A DNA stretch of 38,190 nt from 4572-13 sp964594065 (GTDB lineage Bacteria > Planctomycetota > Phycisphaerae > Sedimentisphaerales > Anaerohalosphaeraceae). Below the pieces are notes generated by a model. It worked only from the letters and a program-made list of their open reading frames with translations, was not told the DNA's origin and did not search any database. Both the position numbers and the translations under genes were made by a program. Numbering within the stretch: position 1 is the first letter of the stretch; each line of letters starts with the position of its first letter. Positions 7,789-16,605 of the stretch are shown one piece after another. The DNA lies in the NCBI GenBank assembly GCA_964594065.1, contig CAZQKX010000036.1, forward strand, positions 1-38,190, read 5' to 3'.

Positions 7789-10700
7789 GTGAAAGCTCTT
7801 TTAAGCATTTTTGTTTTGTGTAGCGTGTTGTTGTCTGCGTATTCTATGGCTGCGGGTATTGCTTTTGATGATTTCGATGGGGGAGGCTACGGCTTTACAT
7901 CCAGTTGGAGCGGCACTCAATTTGGTCTGGTTACGAGCATTGATCCCGATTTTGGTAATTCTCTCCAGGCTCTTGGCAGTTCAACGACTGAGTACACATC
8001 GTCGAGTAACATTCCTGTACTTGATGTGTCCGGTGATGCGACTTATTACCTGTGCTGTCTGTACTATGCAACCGGCGAAGATCAGTACGCTGTTCTCAAA
8101 CTGCGGAACGGCACCCCGCCGGCGGGGATTCCTTCGATTCTGTTTAGAAATTCCGGCTGGGCCGATGCATACACAGGGTCAGGCTCGACAGCCAATGAGA
8201 TCGATTTTTTGGTCAACAAGCTTTATCTCGCCGTTCTTAAGATCGATTGTAATCCCACTGGTACCGATGATGCAGTTTATCTGAACCTGTATAATCTGAC
8301 CGATGGCGATGTGGTTCCGGCTGTTGAACCGACGGTCTGGCAGACGGATGGAAAACCGGGCAATACAACTACCAACTTTGTTGAAAGTTCAGCTAATAAT
8401 ATTCAAGTGGTCGGCCGGGGTTCGATCGATTCAACCTTTGACAATGTGCTTCTTACTACGGATTGGGCCGATGTCTATGCTGCATCACAGCCTCAAGGTC
8501 CGCCTCCAGAAGTAGACTATTATGTTGCAACAGTCGCAGATGGCGGCGATGACAGCAATCCCGGGACACTTGCTGAGCCTTTTGCAACGATTCAGAAAGC
8601 CGCCTCTCTGGTACAACCGGGCTATACGGTGTATATTCGAGGTGGGCGTTATCCCGTGACCAGTACCGTTGTCCTTGGTTCGGCACATTCGGGGACTCAA
8701 GATGCTCCTGTTATTTACACTGCCTATCAGGATGAAGAGGTGATTCTTGACGGCAGCATGTTCATTCCGACGGATGGATTTGCGCTGGTTCAGGATCAGC
8801 CGACTCTGGACAGATTGAACCCGGCCGGGCAGGGTAATGTTTATATTGCCTCGATCACCGACTCGACACTTCAGAATGTCCTTAATAATCCTGATGCTCA
8901 ATTGACACAGGATGACCAGATGATGCAGCAGTCAAGATTTCCAAATGTCGGATTCGATTATGTCGAAACAGCGGATGTATCAGGTGAAGTATTAAATACT
9001 GACGGGTCAGAGTTAACTCCGGTAGGCGCAGAGATCACGATTCGCGGCAATTTTCAAGGTGATTGGCAGGCAGAATTAAACCGCGATAAAAAAGCCAGGC
9101 TTATAGGATATGTCAGTGCGGCCTGGCACAAGGAAGCGCTGCGGCTTCATTCGGTTGACGGCGCTGACAATATCCAGTTGATGGATGGAAGCAGTTATGG
9201 TTTAGATCGGCTTGCCGGAATGGGCGATCCGAGACGGCCTTATTTTGACAATCTCCTCTGTGAAATCGATGACCCGGGTGAGTGGTATTATGATGATCTT
9301 GAAAACAAGCTCTATTTGTGGCCTTATGATGATCAGATTGATGGTCAGACCGTTCTGGGCGTTTGGGCCGGGCCGAAAATGTTCGATATATCTGCCGATT
9401 ATATTCGCCTCGAAAACCTAACCATGCAGTGTCTTGGAGACGGAGGAAGTTTCGTTGATATTTATGGATCACATGATGTAGTGGCCGGATGCACCTTGCG
9501 TTACAGTGCTCCTGGTGCAGTGGTTTATAATATTTGGAATGATGCACGCAACAGTGGTTTATTAAGTTGTGACCTCTATGATAATAATGGTGGCGGCCGA
9601 TTGTACGCCGGCAGCGTCAGCAACAATTTGATCGAAGCCGGGAATTGTTTTATTGAAAACTGTCATTTTACACAGATTCACTCCAAAAGTTTTTACGGCG
9701 GAGTCGGAGCGATCAAGGGTGCTGGAAATATTTTCAGAAACAATCTTGCGCATAATCATAACGGCCAAATTTGTACAATATCAGGTCCAGACCATCTGAT
9801 CGAATTAAATGAAGTCTTTAACATAGGGATCGAAGAAGGTGACGGCGGTTCATTTTATCAGGGTGCCAGCTTCAGCAGCGTCAACAACACGTTCAGACAC
9901 AATTTCTGGCATCACATTATGTGTATTCCCAGCTTGTATGAACGAGCGGCGATTTACTCAGATGATGGTGACAGCTTTGACAATGTTGAAGAAAATGTAT
10001 TCTATAAGGCGGGCACCTGTTTTAAGATGAACGCCGGCGCCGGTCATACTGCAGATGGTAACGTCATGTTGGATAGCCGAATTGGTCTGCATGCATTGGG
10101 GACCAGTACCAGCAGCGCGACCACGATGTATAACACCGATATGAGCCATCTGGATAGCCACACCTCAGTGAAAGATGCTCATCTTTACAGGGCCATGTCA
10201 GATTTTGGGATTGACGGCTGGGAAAGCACGGCTAATTCTTCAAACTGGAACAGTCAGATCTCTTCCTATTGGCGCACTCGATACCCGGTTCTGGACAGCG
10301 TATTTGCCCAGTGGTGGAATGATAAGGCCATGTATAAATATTCCACCTTTACAGACAATATTCAATACAGTAACTACTACGGCTTTAGTGTCGCAAGTCA
10401 AGCGACTTTGACAGGGACGGTTAATCTGTCGGATCTTAATGATTTCGTTGATCCATCCGTGATGAATTTCAAGTTTGCCGAACCCCGTCCTTTGTGGGCT
10501 CCGGATATTCCATTTGAGACTGTCGGGTTGTATGCAGATCAGTATCGAACCCGTGTGCCGGATAAAGACGCTTATCGTCAAATCGTGAAGGACCACTGGA
10601 ACAGTGTTCCATCCGAATCGAATGGTCTCAGCTATAATCCGGATACGATCAATGACCGGATTTATTTTAATACGGGCAAGGTTTTATTGGAATTGATGCA

Positions 10701-11526
10701 GGCTTCGGTTCCGGTTGATATCGATGGCAGCGGAAGGGTTGATCTGGGTGATTTTACGAAATTCGCAGCGTGCTGGGTGGATCCGACGTGTATCGAAACT
10801 GATTTTGACAACAGTGGTAATACCGGGTTCGAAGACTTACAACATCTGGCCGATCATTGGCTCAACACATTTACGATTATTGCCTTTGACAATTTCGATG
10901 GTGGACAGGTTGGCTTTACATCAAGTTGGAGCGGCACTCAGTTCGGTTTGGTTACAGGCATTGCTTCCGGCTTGGGCAATTCTTTCCAAGCTACGGGTGA
11001 TTTGATAACTGAGTATACATCGTCGAGTAACATTCCTGTACTTGATGTGTCCGGTGATGCGACTTATTACCTTTCTGGTTTGTACTATGCGACGGGCGAA
11101 GATCAGTACTCCGTTCTCAAACTGCGGAACGGCACCACGCCGGCGGGGGTTCCTTCGATTCTGTTTAGAAATTCCGGTTGGGCCGATGCTTATATTGGCG
11201 AGGGGCTGACTGCCAATGAGATTGATTTCCTGCCCAATAAGCTTTATTTTGCTGTTCTTAAGATCGATTGCAATCCCACCGGCACCAATGATGCGGTTTA
11301 TCTGAACCTGTACAATCTGACCGACGGCGAAGTGGTTCCGGCTGCTGAACCGACGGTTTGGCAGACAGATGGAAAACCGGGCAATACAGCCGCCAATTTT
11401 GTTGAAACTTCAGCCGATAATATTCAAGTCGTCGGCCGGGGCTCGATCGATTCGACCTTTGACAATATTCTTGTCACGACAAAGTGGGCCGATGTGACAG
11501 GGTCGGTTCCGGATGCTTATCAATAA
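7789..11526 (+). CDS. Right-handed beta-helix protein (GH141-like) bracketed by FDDFDGG domains, with dockerin-like module
   Basis: A 1245-aa exported protein starting at GTG 7789 behind a G-rich RBS. In order: signal peptide (1-22); FDDFDGG domain (24-230); a beta-helix region starting about 243 with Y-Y-V-A-T-V-A-D-G-G-D-D-S-N-P-G-T and P-F-A-T-I-Q-K-A-A (DUF1565 type), then G-G-R-Y, T-Y-R-like A-P-V-I-Y-T-A-Y, and Q-S-R-F-P-N-V-G-F, the layout of GH141 fucosidase/xylanase-type proteins; many N-N and H-N-H turns to about 940; a dockerin-like pair with D-I-D-G-S-G-R-V-D-L-G-D-F and D-F-D-N-S-G-N-T-G-F-E-D-L (about 980-1025); and a second FDDFDGG domain (1031-1236). The dockerin-like module is usually C-terminal, so the extra domain after it looks like a late addition. 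Hydrolysis of a deoxy- or pentose side chain is a reasonable guess; lyase activity is an alternative. Confidence 0.75.
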   Translation: MKALLSIFVLCSVLLSAYSMAAGIAFDDFDGGGYGFTSSWSGTQFGLVTSIDPDFGNSLQALGSSTTEYTSSSNIPVLDVSGDATYYLCCLYYATGEDQYAVLKLRNGTPPAGIPSILFRNSGWADAYTGSGSTANEIDFLVNKLYLAVLKIDCNPTGTDDAVYLNLYNLTDGDVVPAVEPTVWQTDGKPGNTTTNFVESSANNIQVVGRGSIDSTFDNVLLTTDWADVYAASQPQGPPPEVDYYVATVADGGDDSNPGTLAEPFATIQKAASLVQPGYTVYIRGGRYPVTSTVVLGSAHSGTQDAPVIYTAYQDEEVILDGSMFIPTDGFALVQDQPTLDRLNPAGQGNVYIASITDSTLQNVLNNPDAQLTQDDQMMQQSRFPNVGFDYVETADVSGEVLNTDGSELTPVGAEITIRGNFQGDWQAELNRDKKARLIGYVSAAWHKEALRLHSVDGADNIQLMDGSSYGLDRLAGMGDPRRPYFDNLLCEIDDPGEWYYDDLENKLYLWPYDDQIDGQTVLGVWAGPKMFDISADYIRLENLTMQCLGDGGSFVDIYGSHDVVAGCTLRYSAPGAVVYNIWNDARNSGLLSCDLYDNNGGGRLYAGSVSNNLIEAGNCFIENCHFTQIHSKSFYGGVGAIKGAGNIFRNNLAHNHNGQICTISGPDHLIELNEVFNIGIEEGDGGSFYQGASFSSVNNTFRHNFWHHIMCIPSLYERAAIYSDDGDSFDNVEENVFYKAGTCFKMNAGAGHTADGNVMLDSRIGLHALGTSTSSATTMYNTDMSHLDSHTSVKDAHLYRAMSDFGIDGWESTANSSNWNSQISSYWRTRYPVLDSVFAQWWNDKAMYKYSTFTDNIQYSNYYGFSVASQATLTGTVNLSDLNDFVDPSVMNFKFAEPRPLWAPDIPFETVGLYADQYRTRVPDKDAYRQIVKDHWNSVPSESNGLSYNPDTINDRIYFNTGKVLLELMQASVPVDIDGSGRVDLGDFTKFAACWVDPTCIETDFDNSGNTGFEDLQHLADHWLNTFTIIAFDNFDGGQVGFTSSWSGTQFGLVTGIASGLGNSFQATGDLITEYTSSSNIPVLDVSGDATYYLSGLYYATGEDQYSVLKLRNGTTPAGVPSILFRNSGWADAYIGEGLTANEIDFLPNKLYFAVLKIDCNPTGTNDAVYLNLYNLTDGEVVPAAEPTVWQTDGKPGNTAANFVETSADNIQVVGRGSIDSTFDNILVTTKWADVTGSVPDAYQ
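7858..8475 (+). repeat. FDDFDGG domain, copy 3 of 4
   Basis: N-terminal copy within the beta-helix protein. It shares a near-identical stretch of more than 60 bp (around 7988-8055) with copy 4 of the same gene, indicating recent intragenic duplication or gene conversion. Confidence 0.85.
10879..11496 (+). repeat. FDDFDGG domain, copy 4 of 4
   Basis: C-terminal copy in the beta-helix protein, placed after the dockerin-like module. It differs at the start (F-D-N-F-D-G-G) but is otherwise closest to copy 3. Confidence 0.85.
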
Positions 11527-11663
11527 TATATTTTGATTTTATTATTTATGATAAAATGCGGCATTAATATGACTTGATATATATGCTACGAATCCTTAAA
11601 CTGTAAGCAATAGCAGGGCGTGTATTTAAGGGATTGATGTGACGGTTTTTAGGAGATTAAATT

Positions 11664-13058
11664 TTGGAAAGTTACAAAAAGGATTCGGGTAGTATATCGT
11701 TTGTCATTTGTGTTACATTAGTTGCAGCGCTTGGCGGTTTATTGTTTGGGTATGATACAGCTGTTATCAGCGGTGCGATCGGTTTTTTAGAAGTACACTT
11801 TGACTTGTCGGGGACAATGAGTGGGTTTGCGGCTGCGTGCGCTTTAATTGGCTGCATGATCGGTGTCATTATTACAGGTTTTATGAGTGATAAGCTAGGC
11901 CGCAAGAAAACCCTGATCATCTCTGCGATATTATTCTTAGTGTCGGCAATAGGTACGGCTGTTCCCAAGTCGCTCGTGACCTTTATCATTTTTCGTATTA
12001 TCGGCGGAGTCGGTGTGGGTGCCGCTTCGATGACGAGTCCGATGTATATCGCGGAAATATCTCCTGCAAGAATTCGCGGGCGCATGGTTTCAGTCAATCA
12101 GTTCGCAATCATATCCGGGATGCTGGTAGTTTATTTCGTCAATTACTTTATCGAAGGGGCCGGTGACGAAATGTGGAATATTGCAACCGGTTGGAGGTGG
12201 ATGTTTGGGTCGGAATCAATCCCCGCGATCATTTTACTTGTTTCTTTATTGTTTGTTCCTGAAAGTCCTCGCTGGCTGTTTGAGAAGGGCCGACGCCAAC
12301 AGGCAATCGATATTCTCTCAAAAGTTGATGGTGCCGAAAATGCTAAACATGAAATTCAGGAAATCGAGAAGACACTCCAAATGGAGCAGGGCAGTTTTAG
12401 GGAATTGTTTCAAGGTACATTTCGACCGGTTTTATTTCTTGGGATATTTTTGGCTGTTTTTCAGCAGATAACCGGTATTAACGTATTTCTTTATTTTGCA
12501 CCGGAAATTCTTAAGTCAATTGCAGGGGCTTCAATGGACATTGCTTTGCTTCAAACGATTATTATTGGGGCGACAAATTTATTCTTTACGATTATTGCAA
12601 TTTGGATCGTGGACAAGATCGGCCGCAAGCCTTTGATGATCATTGGTTCTCTTGGCATGGGAATTTCTCTTGCCGCCATGGGATTTGGAGCATGTCTGGA
12701 CCAGATCGGTTTATGGCTGCTGTTTTTCATAATCGCTTATATCGCCTGCTTTGCTCTTTCGTTAGGCCCGGTGGTGTGGGTCATTTTGTCAGAGATATTT
12801 CCCACAAAGATACGAGGGAAGGCTTTGGGAGTGGCGACTTTCTGTTTGTGGACAGCCAATTATATTATTTCGCAGACATATAAAATGATGGATGAATGCC
12901 AGTGGTTGGTCGAAAAATTCAATCGTGGATTTCCGTTTTTGTTGTACAGTATATTTTGTGTAATACTTGTTATCGTTGTTATCATTAAACTTCCCGAAAC
13001 AAAAGGTAAAACACTGGAAGAAATTGAGCGTTCATGGTTTAAGTCTTCAAAAGAATAG
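11664..13058 (+). CDS. MFS sugar porter family transporter (sugar/H+ symporter)
   Basis: A 464-aa inner-membrane protein with about 12 hydrophobic segments. It would import a monosaccharide with protons. Sugar porter signatures are present: G-L-L-F-G-Y-D-T-A-V-I-S-G-A (about 24-38), D-K-L-G-R-K-K (76-82), P-E-S-P-R-W-L (~199), Q-Q-I-T-G-I-N-V-F-L-Y-F-A-P (~267) whose Q-Q and N match sugar-contacting residues of XylE-type carriers, V-D-K-I-G-R-K-P (~316), a W in G-P-V-V-W-V-I-L-S-E-I-F-P, and P-E-T-K-G-K-T-L-E-E-I-E at the end. The start is a TTG with AGGAG 8 nt upstream; no closer ATG fits. It is the only importer in the window, suggesting the locus ends in mono- or small-sugar uptake. Exact substrate (xylose, glucuronate-derived or other) cannot be read from sequence. 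Confidence 0.9.
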   Translation: MESYKKDSGSISFVICVTLVAALGGLLFGYDTAVISGAIGFLEVHFDLSGTMSGFAAACALIGCMIGVIITGFMSDKLGRKKTLIISAILFLVSAIGTAVPKSLVTFIIFRIIGGVGVGAASMTSPMYIAEISPARIRGRMVSVNQFAIISGMLVVYFVNYFIEGAGDEMWNIATGWRWMFGSESIPAIILLVSLLFVPESPRWLFEKGRRQQAIDILSKVDGAENAKHEIQEIEKTLQMEQGSFRELFQGTFRPVLFLGIFLAVFQQITGINVFLYFAPEILKSIAGASMDIALLQTIIIGATNLFFTIIAIWIVDKIGRKPLMIIGSLGMGISLAAMGFGACLDQIGLWLLFFIIAYIACFALSLGPVVWVILSEIFPTKIRGKALGVATFCLWTANYIISQTYKMMDECQWLVEKFNRGFPFLLYSIFCVILVIVVIIKLPETKGKTLEEIERSWFKSSKE

Positions 13059-13153
13059 TCATTCATCCAAATTTTAATTGGATTGAAAGTGTATTAATTA
13101 AATGCAAGAAAAAAAAGGTGAAATATTCAAACAAAATCCCGGTGCTTCTACTG

Positions 13154-13178
13154 GCCTTGATAAGGCTGGGTTGTTTTT
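13154..13178 (+). terminator. Weak terminator-like hairpin after transporter
   Basis: GCCTT (13154-13158) pairs with AAGGC (13162-13166) and is followed by TGGGTTGTTTTT. The stem is only 5 bp, so the call is tentative. The surrounding gap (13059-13226) shows no homology to nearby genes. Confidence 0.3.
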
Positions 13179-13226
13179 GATTTAACGAATATGAATCGAT
13201 GTTAATTGCAGAAAAGGAAGCAAAAA

Positions 13227-15149
13227 ATGAAAAGAATATCGCTGAAGGATTTGCTCAGAAAACACACCATGTTGTTCCTTGCCTGTGTGTTGGCTCTCGT
13301 GTTGACCAATGTTGGTGTCTCGGAGACCATTAAGAATACCAGCAAACTCAGCGAGAAGTCGCAACCAGGTGAGGATGTTAGACTTTTATGGGATAGTTCG
13401 ATAGCTCAACAAGTCCAAATCGAACCTCCTGTTCTGGTTGCGACTGTTGGTGATTGCAAGCAAGTCTTTCCTGTGAATCTTGCCTCGCATTCAATTGACG
13501 ATAAGAAAGCCGTTTTAAGCTATGATGTCAGTCTTACCGCAAACGGCAGCAATATTAATGGAAAATATCAACTGGAATGCACTCTCTTCAGTGCCGGGCA
13601 ATATGATCTTCTCGTCTGTAAGACACAATTCAAATTCTCAAAGCCTCTTAAGCTGGATCTTGCAGTTAAGCATTTGCTATACGTTTACGGTCATCCCGCG
13701 AAAGTTGTTATGCCTGAACGAGGGGGAATAGTCAGAACCCATGAGTTTGGAAAAGCGCCTGCCGCATTTTTCCCTATGGGCAAAGCCGTCGATAGAATCG
13801 GGACATTTTTGGCGATGCCTGTTATCGGGTTGGATTTCGATACGAGTTCATTTGCCGTTTCTGCAGATCCCTATAACGGTTTATCCTTCAGCGCAAAGTC
13901 ACTTGAAGATGATGATGAAAAGTGCACGCAACTGATGTTGGCTACGAAATATCCAGGATCAATAATTCCTGTGCACTATGAAGAACGAACGATTGCTATG
14001 CAGTTTCATCGCAACGGTATCGATGGAATGCTGCAATCGTTTTATCACACCATACCCGACATCAAGCAGGGACCGGCCTGGATTCATGATATTCAACTGA
14101 CGTTCTATGACTACATAGCCGAAACCGGAAAGTCGCTGGAACCGGACCTGGATATTTTAGCCAAGCGGATACCAAAGGAATTTCGAAAGCACGTTCTGGT
14201 GTGCCTGCATGGTTATTATGATTATCTGGGACGTTATTCATATAATCACAAAACAAAAGCATTTGATGATAAATGGGATGCGTATGATGACAAGGCAAGA
14301 CATCTTCCGATGACGAAAGAAGACCTGCATCGTCGCATGCGTCTGGTTAAGAGTCATGGCTTTCGTGTCGGAATATACTTCGCCGATGCACTTGCTTACG
14401 ACAAGCTCATCCCGGAATTTAACGAAGATTGGATCTGGCGAGATGAAAATGGAAACCCCGTGACATGGTGGTATTGGCAGAAGCGGCCGGATAAAACAGA
14501 CAAGGAAAAAAACTACTCGCTGGACCCAAGCAATCCAGAGGTCCAACAATGGTTTATCGACTATACCGCAGCTTATGTGAAGGAATTCGGGCGAGATCTG
14601 GATGCGCTGGTTTGGGATGAAACACACTGCGTTGTCCAAGATAGTGTTGCCAAGACAACAGATGGTATTGTTGCAGCCGACCGCGCCATGATGAAACTGG
14701 TGGCCGATGTCACCCGGGAAATACAAGGCAACTGGGCCACGAACCCCGACCTTGCGCTGCTTCTGTCAGATAATCTCCATATGATGAAGCCAGGAAAAGA
14801 GACCATTCCTTTCTGCCTTGTTTCTCATGGTACTTATCAGGACAGTCAATGCAATCCTAACGCATGGGCTCCCGGGATGATCCCCAATTACCGCAACTGC
14901 CTGTATAGTTGTAACTGGAGGCCGGTCACCTGGCATGGTTGGAATCGGTTTGCCGTTGAGCATTATGGTCTCCCACCGGGACTTGGCAATGGTTATTGGG
15001 ATGATAAAGGTCCGGCGGAAATGCCGGCCGAACTTTTGGATGAGATTATCGAGTTATTCCTGAACAGGTGCAAAAGTGGTAAAGATCGTACACGATACCT
15101 TCTGCCGCAAGCACAAACTGACTTCGATGTCAAAGAACTCATGAAATAA
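13227..15149 (+). CDS. Putative TIM-barrel glycoside hydrolase, exported
   Basis: A 640-aa protein that I cannot assign to a named family. ATG 13227 has AAGGAAG 7 nt upstream; a TTG at 13206 is less likely. An N-terminal hydrophobic segment (residues ~13-32) suggests export. The first ~270 residues look like a beta-sandwich (alternating beta-rich text), followed by a barrel-like region: V-L-V-C-L-H-G-Y-Y-D-Y, V-K-S-H-G-F-R-V-G-I-Y-F-A-D, D-W-I-W-R-D-E-N-G, Y-S-L-D-P-S-N-P-E-V, then D-A-L-V-W-D-E-T-H with Asp464, Glu465 and His467. This beta-sandwich plus barrel layout and the W-D-E motif recall retaining alpha-glycosidases of the GH36/GH31 type, so Asp464 or Glu465 may be catalytic (inference). 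The 3' end of this gene was duplicated and decayed at 16375-16585. Confidence 0.6.
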   Translation: MKRISLKDLLRKHTMLFLACVLALVLTNVGVSETIKNTSKLSEKSQPGEDVRLLWDSSIAQQVQIEPPVLVATVGDCKQVFPVNLASHSIDDKKAVLSYDVSLTANGSNINGKYQLECTLFSAGQYDLLVCKTQFKFSKPLKLDLAVKHLLYVYGHPAKVVMPERGGIVRTHEFGKAPAAFFPMGKAVDRIGTFLAMPVIGLDFDTSSFAVSADPYNGLSFSAKSLEDDDEKCTQLMLATKYPGSIIPVHYEERTIAMQFHRNGIDGMLQSFYHTIPDIKQGPAWIHDIQLTFYDYIAETGKSLEPDLDILAKRIPKEFRKHVLVCLHGYYDYLGRYSYNHKTKAFDDKWDAYDDKARHLPMTKEDLHRRMRLVKSHGFRVGIYFADALAYDKLIPEFNEDWIWRDENGNPVTWWYWQKRPDKTDKEKNYSLDPSNPEVQQWFIDYTAAYVKEFGRDLDALVWDETHCVVQDSVAKTTDGIVAADRAMMKLVADVTREIQGNWATNPDLALLLSDNLHMMKPGKETIPFCLVSHGTYQDSQCNPNAWAPGMIPNYRNCLYSCNWRPVTWHGWNRFAVEHYGLPPGLGNGYWDDKGPAEMPAELLDEIIELFLNRCKSGKDRTRYLLPQAQTDFDVKELMK

Positions 15150-15181
15150 TAGAAACACTTTTTAGCAGGAAGGAATAAATA

Positions 15182-16324
15182 GTGAAAATGACAAGTCGCC
15201 AGAGAGTTCGAACTGCATTAAATCATCAGGAACCGGACCGAGTACCTATTGATTTTGGGCAAGACTTTCATAATGGAATAAACGAGATTGCATATAAAAA
15301 CTTATTAAATCATTTGGGCATAAACCAGACTGAGGAAATTAAGGTTTACGATTTGATGCAGCGACTTGCTGTTGTCAATGCGGATGTGCTGGATCGCTTC
15401 CGTGTGGATACTCGATACATATTTGCAAATCCAAAAAGTGGATTTGATCCCCAAATTGAACCGGATGGCAGCTTTTGGGATGAATGGGGTGTTTATCGAA
15501 AGCGGTGCGGATATTATTGTGAAAATGTTATAGCGCCTTTAGCTGGATTTAGCAAAGAGCAAATAGCCAAACATCCCTTTCCTGATCCTTCGGATGTATC
15601 CAGATTTGAGGGGCTAGGAGAAAAAGCCAAACAACTATACGATCAGACCGACTATGCATTAATGGCAGGGCAGGCCGCAACATTGTTTTTCTTTGCCTCT
15701 GAGCTTACAGGATTTGAAAATTTCATGTATGATCTGGCATTTGACCGCCCCAAGATCGAACTTCTGGTTGAAAGGGTGTTTGAATGGATGATGGAATTTA
15801 CATCTCAATATTTGGATGAAATTGGTGAATATGTTGAAGGCTGGTGGATGGGTGACGATTGGGGGATGCAGACTGGACCGATCATGAATCCTGAGGTGTT
15901 TCATACGATTTTTAAGCCGAAGTATCGAAAGCTGATTGAGATGGTAAAAAGTAAAACAAATGCCAAGGTTTGTCTGCATACATGCGGAGCGACTTATTGG
16001 GTGTTAAGTGATCTAATCGACGTAGGTGTTGATGTTGTGCATCCATTGCAGCCGACTGCTGCGGGAAATGGAGATCCGAATAAGATTAAGAAAGAGTTTG
16101 GAGACAAGCTTGTATTTTACTCAAATATTGCCAATACCACCATTCTTCCAAAAGGAACACCTCAGGAAGTTTCAGAGGAAGTAAAAAAGAAAATCAAGGC
16201 ACTCGCTCCATGCGGAGGATATATTTTTTCTGGCGGCCATAACATTCAGGCTGATGTTCTGCCCGAAAATATAGTTGCTTTGTTTGACACAGCTTATGAA
16301 GCAGGATGCTATCCGATTAGATAA
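15182..16324 (+). CDS. Uroporphyrinogen decarboxylase (UroD)-fold protein, possible methyltransferase
   Basis: A 380-aa cytoplasmic protein of the UroD/MtaA superfamily. The N-terminus R-Q-R-V-R-T-A-L-N-H-Q-E-P-D-R-V-P-I-D-F is typical, and a C-L-H-T-C-G motif (around residue 265) gives the H-x-C metal-binding pair used by corrinoid-linked methyltransferases of this fold. The C-terminal S-G-G-H-N-I-Q-A-D-V replaces the usual third-ligand cysteine region with His. True haem-pathway HemE lacks this context and motif, so haem synthesis is unlikely. GTG 15182 has the best spaced RBS (AGGAAGGA at 7 nt), but ATG 15188 is possible. In a locus with GH67, methyl transfer from 4-O-methylglucuronate is an attractive but unproven role. 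Confidence 0.8.
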   Translation: MKMTSRQRVRTALNHQEPDRVPIDFGQDFHNGINEIAYKNLLNHLGINQTEEIKVYDLMQRLAVVNADVLDRFRVDTRYIFANPKSGFDPQIEPDGSFWDEWGVYRKRCGYYCENVIAPLAGFSKEQIAKHPFPDPSDVSRFEGLGEKAKQLYDQTDYALMAGQAATLFFFASELTGFENFMYDLAFDRPKIELLVERVFEWMMEFTSQYLDEIGEYVEGWWMGDDWGMQTGPIMNPEVFHTIFKPKYRKLIEMVKSKTNAKVCLHTCGATYWVLSDLIDVGVDVVHPLQPTAAGNGDPNKIKKEFGDKLVFYSNIANTTILPKGTPQEVSEEVKKKIKALAPCGGYIFSGGHNIQADVLPENIVALFDTAYEAGCYPIR

Positions 16325-16374
16325 AATTGATTTCGGTAAATTTGGTAGGATAAATAATACTATACGATATTCTA

Positions 16375-16585
16375 AATTACCGCAACTGTCTATACAGTTG
16401 TAACTGGAGGCCGGTCACTTGGCAATGGTTATTGGGATGATAAGGGTCCCTCGGAAATGCCGGACGAGCTCCTGGATGAGATTATCGAGTTATTCCTGAA
16501 TAGATGCAAAAGTGGTAAAGATCGTACACGATACCTTCTGCCACAATCAAAATCTGACTTCGATGTCAAAGAGCTCCTTAATTGA
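16375..16585 (+). pseudogene. Decayed 3' copy of the TIM-barrel hydrolase gene
   Basis: This stretch aligns end to end with 14886-15149, at roughly 90% identity by eye, with a single 53-bp deletion. In the intact gene the deleted segment lies between two T-G-G-C-A direct repeats, one copy of which remains, a slippage or short-homology deletion signature. The deletion shifts the frame. Substitutions are partly silent and the terminal stop is TGA instead of TAA, so the fragment probably derives from a former full paralogue rather than a very recent copy. It ends just before the next propeller gene. Confidence 0.85.
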
Positions 16586-16605
16586 TGGATTTCAAGGAAT
16601 ATAAG

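Noticed and set aside
11664..13058. Naming the transporter xylE.
   Set aside because: Sugar porter motifs are clear, but the sugar cannot be determined from sequence alone.
13102..13185. A 27-codon frame in the gap before the TIM-barrel hydrolase gene.
   Set aside because: It has no ribosome-binding site, no recognisable motif and a length expected by chance.
15182..16324. Naming the UroD-fold gene hemE.
   Set aside because: The H-x-C pair and the genomic setting fit methyltransferase-like relatives better than haem synthesis.
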